A DNA stretch of 64,000 nt from Maratus speciosus (lineage: Eukaryota; Arthropoda; Arachnida; Araneae; Salticidae). The notes below the pieces were generated by a model, which saw only the letters and a list, made by a program, of their open reading frames with translations, ran no database searches and was not told the origin of the DNA. Position 1 is the first letter of the stretch. Every line of letters starts with the position of its first letter. The translations under genes were made by a program, and so were the position numbers. The stretch lies in the NCBI GenBank assembly GCA_963932465.1, contig OZ010794.1, positions 445,347,502-445,411,501 on the forward strand. Direction: 5' to 3'. Shown one piece after another: positions 24,301 to 35,025 of this stretch.

Positions 24301-25614
24301 TCTGACAGCTTAAATTCCCAGAAGAATTTACTCTCGTAAGAATCAAGTTAAATTTCCTATATGAGGAAAAAAAAGCTACGTTTGCGAATGTATTCCTTTG
24401 AAAAAAAAATAAGAAGTTACATTGGGATAAGATACTTTAAGATAATAATTTAAAAAAATCAAATATTTTGTTTTTATTCCATGATTTCTTAGAGAAATTT
24501 GTTGGATTTTTGGAGTATTTTTCCATGTATGTTGTGACCTCCTGCACTTTGATTTTTAATACTACATTTGGAAAAATCTTTTCGTATAAAACATTAGAGG
24601 AAAGTGTAGGTTTTATTATAATGAAAAATAGCAGATATTTTTACACAAAAATTTAAAAATAATGCTTCATGACTTAGTAAGTGTACATTATCCTCGTAAA
24701 GAAGAAAGTTAAATTTCCTATATGAGGGCAAAAACTATGTTTGTGAATGTATTCCTTTGAAAAAGTGAGAGGTTACACTGGGATGAGATACTTTCGGATA
24801 ACAATAAAAAAATCAAATATTTCGTTTTTATTCGATGATTTCTTAAAGAATTTTGTTGGATTACCGCATTTTTCCATGTATGCTGTGACCTCGTGCACTT
24901 TGATTTTTAATATTACATTTGGAGAAAACTTTTCAGACAAAACATTGGAGGAAAATGTTTCAATAAGGTTTTATTATAATGAAATATAACAGATATTTTT
25001 ACACAGAAATTAAAAAATTATGCTCCATGCCTTAGTAAGTTTACATTCCTCTCGTAAGAATCAAGTAAAATTTTCCTATATGAGGAAAAATTGCTACATT
25101 TGTGAATATATTCCTTTGAAAAAAATAAGCATTAACACTGGGATGAGATACTTTCATAAAATAACAAAAAAAATCAAATCAAATGTTTCGTTTTCTTTCG
25201 GTGATTTCTTAGAGAATTTTGTTAGATTTTTGGAGTATTTTTCCATGTATGTTGTGACCTCGTGCATTTTGATTTTTAATACTACATTTGGAGAAATGTT
25301 TTAAAATAAAACATTAGAGGAAAGTGTTTCAATAAAGGTTTATTATAATGAATCATAAGAGATATTTTTACACAGAAATTCAAAAATAATGCTCCACGCC
25401 TTAGTAAATTTTCTTTACTCTTCTAAGAATCAAATTAAATTTCCTATATTAGGAAAAATACTACGTTTGTGAGTATAATCCTTTGAAAAAAGATAGGAAG
25501 AAGTTACACTGGGATGAGATACTTTCAGATAATGACAATAATAAAATCAAATATTTCGTTTTTACTCAATAATTTCTAAGAAAATTTTGTTGGATTTTTG
25601 GAGTATTGTAGGTA

Positions 25615-25744
25615 GCTTTCGTATGAAATACTACCTATTAGAAACTCCCATATGTTGGAATTTCGGAAAATTTTTTGTAAATCTACGCCGATCATCACCC
25701 CTACAACCCAAAACCACCCCCAGTAAAAAACTTTAATATATATA
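25615..25744 (-). repeat. Dispersed repeat block B, inverted copy
   Basis: Inverse of 15828-15950: 'GAAATACTACCTATTAGAAA', 'TATGTTGGAATTTC' and 'CCAAAACCACCCCCAG'. It runs into a TATATA stretch where the transposon at 25747 is inserted. Confidence 0.65.
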
Positions 25745-25746
25745 TA

Positions 25747-26710
25747 CAGGGTTAGCGAAATTAAACTTCCGCTACTCAAAGGGCCCTGTTGGCCGTTCTA
25801 CTGCTCCGAAGAGAAAAATATTTGGACAACAGACACTTCGGAGGATGCGCTCGAGATTTCCGAAATAAAAAAAAAATAGTTTAAAAAATCGCTGCCAGAT
25901 GGCGCAGTGGGGCAGCACATTACAGCAACACATGCAAATGTCACGCACGATAATAGGAAGAAGCTCGTGCCCCAATCCAAAATGCCGACGTTGCCGGAGA
26001 GAGCAATGCTAGTCAAACTGTACTACCGCAACGGTGAGAATGCAGAGGCAGTTGTGAGAGAGTTCCGCCGTCTCAAGAAACAACGACGTGGGCCGATATC
26101 GGAGCGTGCTCCTATAGACATGATGGTGAAATTCGAGCGAACAGGACAGTTAGGCGATTTGCCGGGAAGTTGAAGTAAAAGTGTACCACCGCCGTTGTAG
26201 AGGATATTGCTATAGCGGTCATGGAAGCAAGCACTCATTCACCTCATGGAACTGTCAGTGTCCCGACGATTTCACGTACCATTGATATGCCCTACTCCAG
26301 TGTCCGACAATGCTTAGAATTCTGATCTTCTACCCGTATAAGATTCAAGCGGTTCAGCAATTGGAACGACAAGATCCGGACACTCGCAAAACATTCACGC
26401 TACAATTTCTCGCGAGAATGGCGGTTGATGATTCCTGGCCATGGAAATTCTGTGCCCACTTATTGTGCTTATTGTGTTCCTTTTGTGTAAGACCACTGGT
26501 CCTTTAAAGTTTCGGTATCCCAGTTTGTCCTATCTTCATAAGCTAATTCGTAGCGCCATCTAGTGACGATTTTTTAAACTATTTTTTTTTTATTTCGGAA
26601 ATCTCGAGCGCATCCTCCGAAGTGTCTGTTGTTCAAATATTTTTCTCTTCGGACAAGTAGAACGGCCTCCAGGGCCCTTTGAGTAGCGGAAGTTTAATTT
26701 CGCTAACCTG
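25747..26710 (+). mobile_element. Decapitated DUF4817-type Tc1/mariner-like transposon
   Basis: Nearly perfect terminal inverted repeats of about 159 bp (25747-25905 and 26552-26710) start CAGGGTTAGCGAAATTAAAC and CAGGTTAGCGAAATTAAAC and are flanked by TA. Inside is a broken frame for the N-terminal DNA-binding region of a transposase; the catalytic DDE/D region is absent. At 964 bp it is well under the ~1.5-2 kb expected of a complete element. Long, well-preserved TIRs with a deleted core fit a non-autonomous derivative that could still be mobilised in trans. C-terminal fragments of what appears to be the same transposase family lie at 53571-53760 and 54009-54103. Confidence 0.85.
25982..26456 (+). 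pseudogene. Transposase N-terminal domain (DUF4817-like HTH), broken
   Basis: From the ATG at 25982 the frame reads MPTLPERAMLVKLYYRNG, then 'VVREFRRLKKQRRGP' and 'MMVKFERTGQLGDLPG', the helix-turn-helix region (DUF4817-like) known to me from many arthropod Tc1/mariner-type transposases. A frameshift and stop occur near 26172-26190; the product continues in the next frame with 'VVEDIAIAVMEASTHSPHG', the second HTH with 'SRTIDMPYSSVRQ', a further break near 26325, and then 'FYPYKIQAVQQL', 'FTLQFLARM' and 'DDSWPW'. Coding similarity ends there, just before the first catalytic aspartate region (usually 'WTDEAHF'). The ORF could also be opened upstream at 25907, but similarity begins only at the later ATG. 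Confidence 0.8.
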
Positions 26711-26712
26711 TA

Positions 26713-26736
26713 TATGTGTGTGTGTGCGTGTGTGTT

Positions 26737-26782
<46 letters not shown>
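26713..26782. repeat. (TG)n microsatellite
   Basis: About 70 bases of nearly pure TG dinucleotides immediately right of the transposon, in the TA-rich centre of the A/B repeat. It produces spurious Cys-Val or His-Thr frames on both strands (26590-26901 and 26714-26950), which I do not annotate. Confidence 0.95.
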
Positions 26783-26784
<2 letters not shown>

Positions 26785-27370
26785 ACTTTTTAATAGACAC
26801 GATAACTTCCATAATTCTGCAGGAATCTTTTCCAAACTGATATATAAACTCAAGGGGCATAAAATCTCGGTCAAGATCGTTAATGGGCAAAATCGGACCA
26901 AGGGGGTGGAAATAGGGAAGGGTTTTGTAAAAAACGAAATTATCCCATAACTTCTTAATTACAATATATATTGACTCGGTTTAAAGTTATTATTACTTCT
27001 AAAAAAATGGCTCAAGGGGCGAAAAAAATAGGGTTTTGGGGAGAAAAAAATTTATAACATCGTCAATTCTAAAGATATTAAATCCAATTAAATTTATTAT
27101 AAATTGTCTTAATATTATCTACAACTTTTATGTTGACAAGTTTTTGATAGGACCAATTCTTACCACAAAATAATTTAAAAAGGAAAACAAAAAAGGGGGT
27201 TGAAGAAGAAAAAGATCCATAACTTCGTCAATTCACAAGATATCAAATCCACATGAAAGTGTTATATATCTTCTTAATATTATCTACAACTCTTATACTG
27301 ACAAGTTTTTGATAGGACCAATTCTTACAGCAAAACAAATTAAGAATACATCGAGGTTGAAGAAAAAAAT
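26785..27370 (-). repeat. Dispersed repeat block A, inverted copy
   Basis: Inverse of 12480-13130: 'CACGATAACTTCCATAATTC', 'CTGATATATAAACTC', 'AATTCACAAGATATCAAATC' and two 'CGTCAATTC' subrepeat markers near 27064 and 27228. The order B, TA centre, A matches the 12.5-16 kb copy in reverse orientation. Confidence 0.7.
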
Positions 27371-27970
27371 ATCTTATTAAGGATGTGTTCAAATCCAAAC
27401 TGCTTATTTTCTGACTCATTTTTAAAATCATTTTTACTTTCAAACGCATCCAATTGGTAAGTTCTCTTATTCAGAAACTATATAATGAGCCGTAATGATC
27501 GATTTTTCGATAGAGGCAGAATATATTTTTTTTAATTATGTCAAATTGGGCATTTTGAGCCGAATTTCTCGAAGCAATTGTGTTGAAAACGAAAAATATG
27601 GTCCTACTGAGAAAGTAATTGTTTATAAATCAAGTTCTGATTTATTGAACGAAAAATAAAAACATAGGTTGCTTATAAATCTCTTAAAAAACCGCGTCAG
27701 CAAGTTTCATGTTTTTTCTTTTAAAAATGAATCTGAAAATGTGTTAGAAAATTTCGAGTTGTTGAGCATGGAAAAATATTTTTTGAATACTGGTCTTAAC
27801 ATGTTTCTCATAAAACCAGCTCTTATATAAAAATGAAATTAAAAACTTGTCAAAAGCGGCCACATAAAATTGTTACGGTGTGTTTATCTCTAATCATGAT
27901 TTAATTTTTGTTGGTGAAATTAGTACTTAACTTCGAAATCTACCTGCGCCTGTAGGCCGTGCTAGCAGGG
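27371..27970. other. No recognised content
   Basis: AT-rich, single-copy in this window as far as I can see. No frame, transposon end or RNA gene was identified apart from the small hairpin at about 27945-27970 mentioned with the composite insertion. Confidence 0.4.
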
Positions 27971-28715
27971 ATTTTTTCCATGTATTCTGTGACCTTGTGC
28001 ACTTTGATTTTTAATACTACATTTGAAGAAATTTTTTCAGATAAAACATTAGTGGAAAGTGTTTCAATAAGATTTTATTATAATGAAACATAACAGATAT
28101 TTTTACACATAAATTAAAAAATAATTCTCCATGCCTAAGTAAGTTTATATTACTCTCGTAAGAAACAAGTTAAATTTCCTATATGAGGGGGGGAACGCTA
28201 CGTTTGTGAATGTATTCCTTCGAAAAAATAAAAAGTTACACTGGGATGAGATACTTTCAAATAATAATAATAATAATAAAAATCAAACATTTTGTTTTTA
28301 TTCGATGATTTCTTAGAGAATTTGGTTGGATTTTTGTAGTATTTTTCTATAAATGTGTGACCTCGTGCACTTTGATTTTTAATACTACATTTGGAGAAAT
28401 ATTTTCAGATAAAACATGAGAAGAAAATGTTTCAATACGGTTTTATTATAATGAAACATAACAGATATTTTTACACACACACAAAAAAAAAAAAAATGCT
28501 CCATGCTTAAATATGTTTACGTTACTCTAGTAAGAAACAAGTTATGTTTTCTATATGGAGAAAAAACGTACAGCTGAAGAATATTCCTTTGAAAAAATAA
28601 GAAGCTACACTGGGATAAGATTCTTTCAGATAATAATAAAAAAAATCAAGTATTTCGTTTTTATTCGATGATTTCTTAGGAATTTTGTTGGATTTTTGGA
28701 GTATTTTCTTAAATA

Positions 28716-31105
28716 TCATGATATTTTCGAAAATATCAAAAATATCCTATTTTTGATAGATATCCGATATTTTCTATATATATCCGATATTTTCAATATA
28801 GTCAGTTGACTGCTTATAATAAATATTTTCAAGCATATTATAAATTAGAAACTAAAACATATTACACTTAAATTTTTCTTTTCATTTTCTTTTTTTTAAA
28901 CAATTTGCTTTATACACTTATATATATGTAGCATTTTGCTACCGTCTTTCAGATATTTAGGCGACACCAGTTCACCTCAACATAAATTGTAGTAGAGCGA
29001 TCAAAACCATCCATCCGTTATATTGAATATATCGGATTGCAGTCAGGGTGGCGAGAAAAGACAGACTCGAAACACATTGAGATAATTTTCCTTGCGTAAT
29101 GAATATAGAGAGTCATCGTCACTTTTTAAACTGGTTTTATTGACAAAACTCCTCATTCCAGCCACTCTCAAAAATCGATCATCGCTTCATAAAACGTTAG
29201 ATGATATAAGAATAGGATCTACACATTAGAACGTTCACTCCAAGCGACGCAGCTTAATTAGACAACCAGAAAAACGTAAAATCTTCTGCTCCTTCGCCGA
29301 TGTAACGATATTTGTACTCGGAAAAAACAGCGCGCTGACGGTTACAGAAAGGTAAAAGACCAATGCTAGAAGAGAGGTGGGGAAGGATGGGACATAAAAC
29401 AGATTGCGATTCGATGGGAAAGGATGACGTCGATAATGAACTCTTTTATGCGGCGTCAGAATTAAAGTGCAAATAGTGCTGGCGGACGCATGGAATTGTG
29501 GGTATAGAACACAAAAGAATAAATGATATTAAAACATTCGAAAGAAACAGAATTTAGTTTTAGATTAAAATGAAAAAGTAATTTAATGGGTTTTATAAGA
29601 TTAGGCGAATGGATTAAGGTTTTTAGAATAATAAAAGAATACGCAACTTTAAATGCATGAAATAAAAGACAAAAGGTATTAAGATATTATTAAAGATAGG
29701 TAAAAAAGGAAAAATATTAAGAATTTGAAATAGTTTTACTAAGAAAAAGAGGCGAAAATTTTTATTATTACATATATATACAGTGAAACCTCCCTGTGCG
29801 ACCACCTCCCTGAACGACCAATTTTTCATGGAACGAAATTTATTCCCATAGGCTCAATACTAAATTTACTTCCATTCAGATACCACCCCAGTTGAACTCC
29901 CTCCATGAGCGACCCATTTCTTTGAAGAAAATGAAACAAATTCCATTTTTTCCTGGTCGCTTGAAGAAGGTTTTATTATAAAAATAATTCCGGAGAGCGC
30001 ATTATAACTTCTAAACTAAGTTTAGAATTTTTTTTTTAATCCGCTAAATTTTAAGTGTTTAAACCCCTTTGTGCCTTTTTAGGCAATGAATTTATCTCTG
30101 ATGACAAATTAAGAATGACGGTCCCTGCCCGATTCTGTCATGAAAATCTCAAGGAAATAGATAAATTAATGAAATCGTCCTTATTTGTTCCTGTCAGAAG
30201 AAAAAAAAATGCATTTATTTACTGAACTTCGAAAGGACTTGGAAATAAAAGTTATAAAAGATAAAACCGTAAAATCAAAGTAAACCTCAATGTATTCATT
30301 TTTTAAACTCTCCAGTTATTAACTTATGTAATTTACTTTTGTTTTGATACTTAAATTTTCATATTTTTTCCTAATGTGAAAAATAAATTTTAGTAACATT
30401 AATTGTTACCATTTTTCCACAATTAAAATCTAAATTGAAACATGACCTCCATTAAGAGACCACCTCTCGGAGCGACCATTTTTTATTGGAACGGAACGCG
30501 GTCGCTTTAGGGAGGTTTTACTGTATATATATATACATATAACTATGAAATTCAGTATCAAGTATATCAAAAATCAGAACTTTATAAAACAAAATTTTAA
30601 ATACAAAATATTTTTTTAATTGAAAAATTTTAACATAAATACAAGCATATCCTATTTTTTATTCCCTAACATGTTGTACAGTTTAAACTTAACTAAATCA
30701 AAACCAGAAAAGGTCCTTTTCTGTATACAACTGATATGAAGCTGTGTATAACGGATTATCTTAGACAGTTCATCTTTCAATGCCTCTTCTGAATTAGTTG
30801 TCCCTTATAATCTACATTTAAATATAAAAAATTCAAACATAAAGCTTGGAAAAGATTTTTTTTTCTTCTTTGACTAAAAAAGTCACTATCAGAGACAAAA
30901 GTTATTTATCTACAGAACGACATAGCAGTTGAAAATTTCATTTACAGTTGCTTTGATTGAAAATATCAAAAATATCTTGCACAGTTATTTTTTGGAAATA
31001 AATATTAAATATAGAAAATATTAAAAACCTTGATATTTTGAAAATAAATATCGGATATGTATCATGATATATATATATATATCCATTGATATATATCAAC
31101 AAACC
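28716..31105. other. Second insertion in the array, ends rich in ATATC words
   Basis: The 360-bp unit stops near 28710 and array sequence ('AATAAAACATAACAGATATT') resumes at 31105. The left flank repeats 'GATATTTTC' and 'AATATCAAAAATATCC' (28720-28800) and the right flank has the same words inverted and direct (30960-31090), so the ~2.4-kb block is bounded by imperfect inverted repeats of AT-rich words. Inside, 28960-29480 is less AT-rich, single-copy sequence without recognisable coding, and a pogo-like MITE sits at 29781-30523. It may be a degraded DNA transposon; no transposase motif was found. Confidence 0.45.
29781..30523. mobile_element. pogo/Tigger-like MITE, TA target
   Basis: The left end is CAGTGAAACCTCCCTGTGCG and the right end on the minus strand is CAGTAAAACCTCCCTAAAGC; TA lies on both sides (29779-29780 and 30524-30525). 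'GACCACCTC' and 'GCGACC' words recur in both arms. It is 743 bp without a transposase frame. Confidence 0.85.
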
Positions 31106-31740
31106 CTGTAATAAAACATAACAGATATTTTTACACATAAATTTAAAAAAATAATACTCTACGGCTTAGTAAGTTTTCATACGAAATAACCATCCTAGAG
31201 ATGTTATTCAGGGATTAATGACTGTATATACACATAAGGGTAATAACGTAACGGTGTCGGGAGTTATACAATTAAACTGAAGCCCTGTGTAATCAACTAT
31301 GTGTTTAAATGAGATTTTATTGTAATGAAACATTACAGATATTCTAACACATAAATTACAAAATAAAGCTTCATTGCTTAATAAATTTAAATACAAAATA
31401 TCCACCTAACGGTTTCATGTAGTGATTAACAATTGTATATACAGAGAAAAGTAATGACATAATGGTGTGGCGAGGTCTACAAATGAACTTGAAACTCTAA
31501 GTAATCAACTATGTGTTTCAATAAGATTTTATTATAATAAAAACACAACAGATATTTTACACAGTAATTATAAAATAATACTTTACGGCTTCCTAAATTT
31601 ATATACAAAATAGCCACCCAATGACTTTATGCAGTGATTAATGATTGTATATTCTGATACAAATAACGGCGCAACGATGTGGTGAGGTGTACAAATGAAC
31701 CTGAAGTAACCAATTATTTGTCTATATTATTTTCTATGTA
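31105..31740 (+). repeat. Tandem array of ~195-bp units
   Basis: Three units share 'AACAGATATTTTTACACA' or close, 'TAATACTTTACGGCTT' or close, 'GTAGTGATTAACAATTGTAT' and 'CTAAGTAATCAACTATGTGT', beginning near 31105, 31325 and 31520. The first ~90 bases match the tail of the 360-bp units ('TTATTATAATGAAACATAAC'), so the two arrays share a segment. Confidence 0.75.
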
Positions 31741-33950
31741 ATCAATTATTTGTCAAACAAAAATTTATAGAGATTATATTATTTAAAAAATATATATTTC
31801 GTAGTTGCATCAATTGCCGGACCTAAGGTTGTTAGAGCAGGATGCAGCATAGGGCAGTCAGATTATCTTATATTATACGCACCTCTATTTTTAAAGTAAA
31901 ATTTTAGAGAAAAATTCGCGCTGTTTTACGAAAACATATGATATTTGTATGCTATAAATGGAATTGGAATACAATTTCCGAACCGAAAGATTCAGGACAG
32001 TCAAAAGAAAAAGAAACAGTAATTTAAAATCTAATTAATACTCACACAGGCAGTACTGAACTTCAGATGGAAAATAAATATTTCATAGGGATTAATGAAG
32101 TGATACTATTGTAAGTGAAATTCAAATAGAACAAACACAACTTAAAACTTTTACGAGGAAGCATTAAAAAATACTCACTATTAAAAAATTCTGTAAGAAC
32201 ACAGCTAAAAGACAGAGACTCCCTGTGTGATGATGATGATGTCTTGCACAGGTGGTTCATTTTTGCTTAGTTTCCATACTGAATACAAGGCTGAAAAATT
32301 AACTGTTACTTATTTTAAAAGGAAGGCAAGAAACTGCTAAGGTAGAAATTATCTAAAGTTCTTTATTGTCCACCGGGATCGTTTCGAACATAGCCGAAAT
32401 TACACGGCTAAGGCCGATGTTGGAGAAGGGAGCAGAAAGTTACATTTTTTACGTTCACAGAATCAGATCTTCGAAGCCAGTGCTGCAATTACATTTTCTC
32501 GAAAATGCTCGAGTGTTGGCAAGCGTACATACACAATTTCGCCAAATACATATACTATATGGCGAGATTAGAGAGAGAGAGAGACATGTGGTCAAAGTAC
32601 AATAACTGAAATTGAATGGGGAATGTAAAAGATTAATAAGAAATATTTAACGCCAGATGATTACTTAGTAATTATAGCACATAAACCGCAAAAGAACATT
32701 CGATAGGGTTTGCCAAAGTTCTCATGGGATTGAAGCGGCCAAAGCGCCCGTTAATAAACAAAACAAAATAAAGACAGGGTTAATAACTGAAATGACTAAT
32801 ATCTTACATCTGGACCAACGGCTAAAAATGTAGAAGTAATATGTCTGACTAATTTCTGTATATCATCAAAACTAAGGCAGAAGGATGAAAATTAGAATAG
32901 AGTTGCTAGGCGAGAAGAGGAAATTATTTCTTTTCTTTAAAATGCAGTGCGCTGCGGTTAAAATATTAAAGAGACTGAGAATTGAATGCTTAATTTATGA
33001 AGGGAAAGAGCACTAAAAACAGATTGAATCCGAATGCAGACAGATAATTAAATTTAAGAATTTAAAAAATGTAATTTTAAAGGGGGGAAAGAGGAAAGGT
33101 CTTAATATTAATATGTGAAGGTAGGCGCCTTCACACCCTGTAAATTTACACTATTTTTCTGTTAAATGCATACGATTGAATTTCTTGGTCATCATTTTAC
33201 AGACGTTTCTTTTCTCTTATATCAAATTCTCTGCAGGGTTTTCCGTGTCTTTATTTACAGATAGATCATTTTGTCCTTGTTATAACCTGTAATTCAAATT
33301 ACACACTTTTTTAAATTCTTTCACAATTCCATTAGAAATATTAAAGAAGAAAATGTGGTTTAAAAATTGTTTATTAAAAATTAGAATTTTAAAAAGCGAA
33401 AATTCGTCTCTGCGATGTTAGTGGGGATTTTTATCGGCAATCACTTAGCAGATGTTTCATTCACCACGTGCATGATGCTTGGTAATATATTTATATAATA
33501 CGGTAAGGTGACGATTCCGGGTATAACTCATCTTCGAGAAAAGCAACTTATCGCTGCCAAGTTAGGCATAAGTATTTAGATGCCGTAAGTCGCCGACTAC
33601 TATGGAAATAACTACATATAATCTGCTTTGTATCACATCTATTTTCCTTCTTTTCCTCCAAAACCTTCAAAAACTCTCCAATTATATTTTAAATTCTAAA
33701 TTAAAAATAACGGATAACAAGCTATTATAAACAACGACTAATTATGGAAAAGTTCTTTGCGAATAACCAGATATAAACAAATCAACACTGTTTTGGCGCC
33801 ATCGAACATTTATCGATATAATTGAAGGAACTTATTGTTTTATAAGGAAAATACAGGATGTAATTTTAAAAACTTCGGTTATATAATTTTTAAATTTCGT
33901 TCAATATAAATAAAATTAATATTAGAATTTAAATATAGGTTTATTAATTT
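31741..33950. other. Single-copy AT-rich stretch, no gene called
   Basis: About 2.2 kb without recognisable repeats, transposon ends or RNA genes. The least AT-rich part is 32360-32600, with an 79-residue frame (32366-32605) that has no motif I recognise, a palindrome-like 'CACGGCTAAGGCCGATGTTG', and a GA run near 32570. If a host exon or regulatory island exists in this window this is one of the few places it could be, but nothing supports it positively. Confidence 0.35.
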
Positions 33951-34015
33951 TTAAGAGCTTAAGATTTATCCGCTTAATATTTAAAAATCTTGTTTGCATT
34001 ATAAATAAAAGAAAT

Positions 34016-34085
34016 TATTTATTTATTTATTTATTTATTTTATATATATATATATTTATTTATTTATTTATTTATTTATTTATTG
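34016..34085. repeat. (TTTA)n with TA core
   Basis: TTTA tetranucleotide run flanking a short TA run, in copy 1 of the duplication; a shorter version lies in copy 2 at 35513-35571. Confidence 0.9.
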
Positions 34086-34275
34086 AGATGTAATTTAAAC
34101 ATAATATTTCATTTGTATGACTGAAAATTATTTTTTCACATTCTCTTATTAAATTACAATTTCGTTTCACTCCAAAGTTATATTCAAATGTTTCTACGCT
34201 AAAAATCGAAATTTTATTTGCATTGATATAATTAATATATGTAGTACATGGTATTGTATATTCCTTACATTTTAA

Positions 34276-35025
34276 GGGCTCTCAGAACTCTTAAAGCTTT
34301 AAAATTTTCGAAATTTTAATTTTTTTAGATGTTAAACTCCTATCTTTTCTGAACATTTTGATGTAATTGTTTCCTTGAAATTCCTATTAGAACTGAAGTT
34401 ATGGCTTTTTATTTATACACGTTCAATAGCTGAAGCGTCGTTGTGGAAACTTTGAAGCCATTTTTCTCCAAATGACGTTTTTGGGCATAACGCGCACGAT
34501 ATCTCAATAACTTCTGAATATTTTTCCATGAAATTTTCAAAACATACGTTTCACGTTAGTCTGTATAAACTGAACCTAAAATTTCCTTTTTATTGTTCAA
34601 AACAATAATTTTTTAGGTGATTATACTGTTGAAATTTTCTTAATTTTGCATTAGCTAAATACAACTATGGATTAAAAATATAAAAAAGCTTTAAATACAA
34701 ATTTATTTAGGTTCAGGGTAATTATTAAAATCTGAAGTATAAGTAGGTACCAAAATTTTCATTCTAGTCGCAACACTTATTTTGTAATCGTGCGCGTAAG
34801 CTGTTATGCCGATTTTTTGCTCGAAAAATGTCTAATAGTTTGGAGCCCTCTGTAAATGTTAATTCTGCATTATATAATTTTTTTAATATATGAAATGAAA
34901 GAACATACTTATATATTTTATTCCAATTAAAATTGTGTCTTAAAATCAAATACATTTTAAGATATTAAATGTTGAAAATGGATTTTTTTTTCTTTTTTTT
35001 CCAATTTTAAGAGTACTGAGACTCC
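34276..35025. mobile_element. 750-bp piggyBac-like MITE with empty-site proof
   Basis: The ends are GGGCTCTCAGAACTCTTAAA on the left and GGAGTCTCAGTACTCTTAAA on the right (minus strand), each abutting TTAA (34272-34275 and 35026-35029). The tandem sister copy has the uninterrupted site 'CATTTTAATTACAT' near 35757-35770, so the element and its 4-bp duplication are defined by direct comparison. A 63-residue minus-strand frame (34764-34955) has no transposase motif. It is non-autonomous. Confidence 0.9.

Larger units (their letters stand above)
25608..27972. repeat. Composite insertion within the 360-bp array
   Basis: The unit is cut after 'TTTTTGGAGTAT' and resumes at 'TTTTTCCATGTATTCTGTG'. 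The inserted 2.36 kb consists of block B inverted (25615-25744), the decapitated transposon (25747-26710), a TG microsatellite, block A inverted (26785-27370), and about 600 bp without recognised content. The last 25 bases ('CCTGCGCCTGTAGGCC' then 'GTGCTAG') form a small hairpin followed by CTAG, which might be a Helitron-type end; this is weak. Confidence 0.55.
24300..28715 (+). repeat. Tandem array of ~360-bp units
   Basis: Units begin near 24366, 24725, 25082 and 25450, then resume near 28186 and 28556 (periods 359, 357, 368 and about 370). Each contains 'TTCCTATATGAGG', 'GAATGTATTCCTTTGAAAA', 'CACTGGGATGAGATACTTTC', 'TTTTTGGAGTATTTTTCC', 'GTGACCTCGTGCACTTTG' and 'TTATTATAATGAAA'. The array is interrupted from about 25608 to 27970 by an insertion and ends where a second insertion starts near 28716. 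Short frames such as 24468-24656, 24747-24989 and 25020-25304 are readings of the same unit and shift between units. Confidence 0.9.

Noticed and set aside
24468..25304. Frames of 62-94 residues with a shared 'FSMYVVTSC' motif
   Set aside because: They repeat at the 360-bp satellite period and shift frame between units.
26590..26950. His-Thr and Cys-Val repeat proteins on opposite strands
   Set aside because: Both come from the TG microsatellite at 26713-26782 and from transposon TIR sequence.
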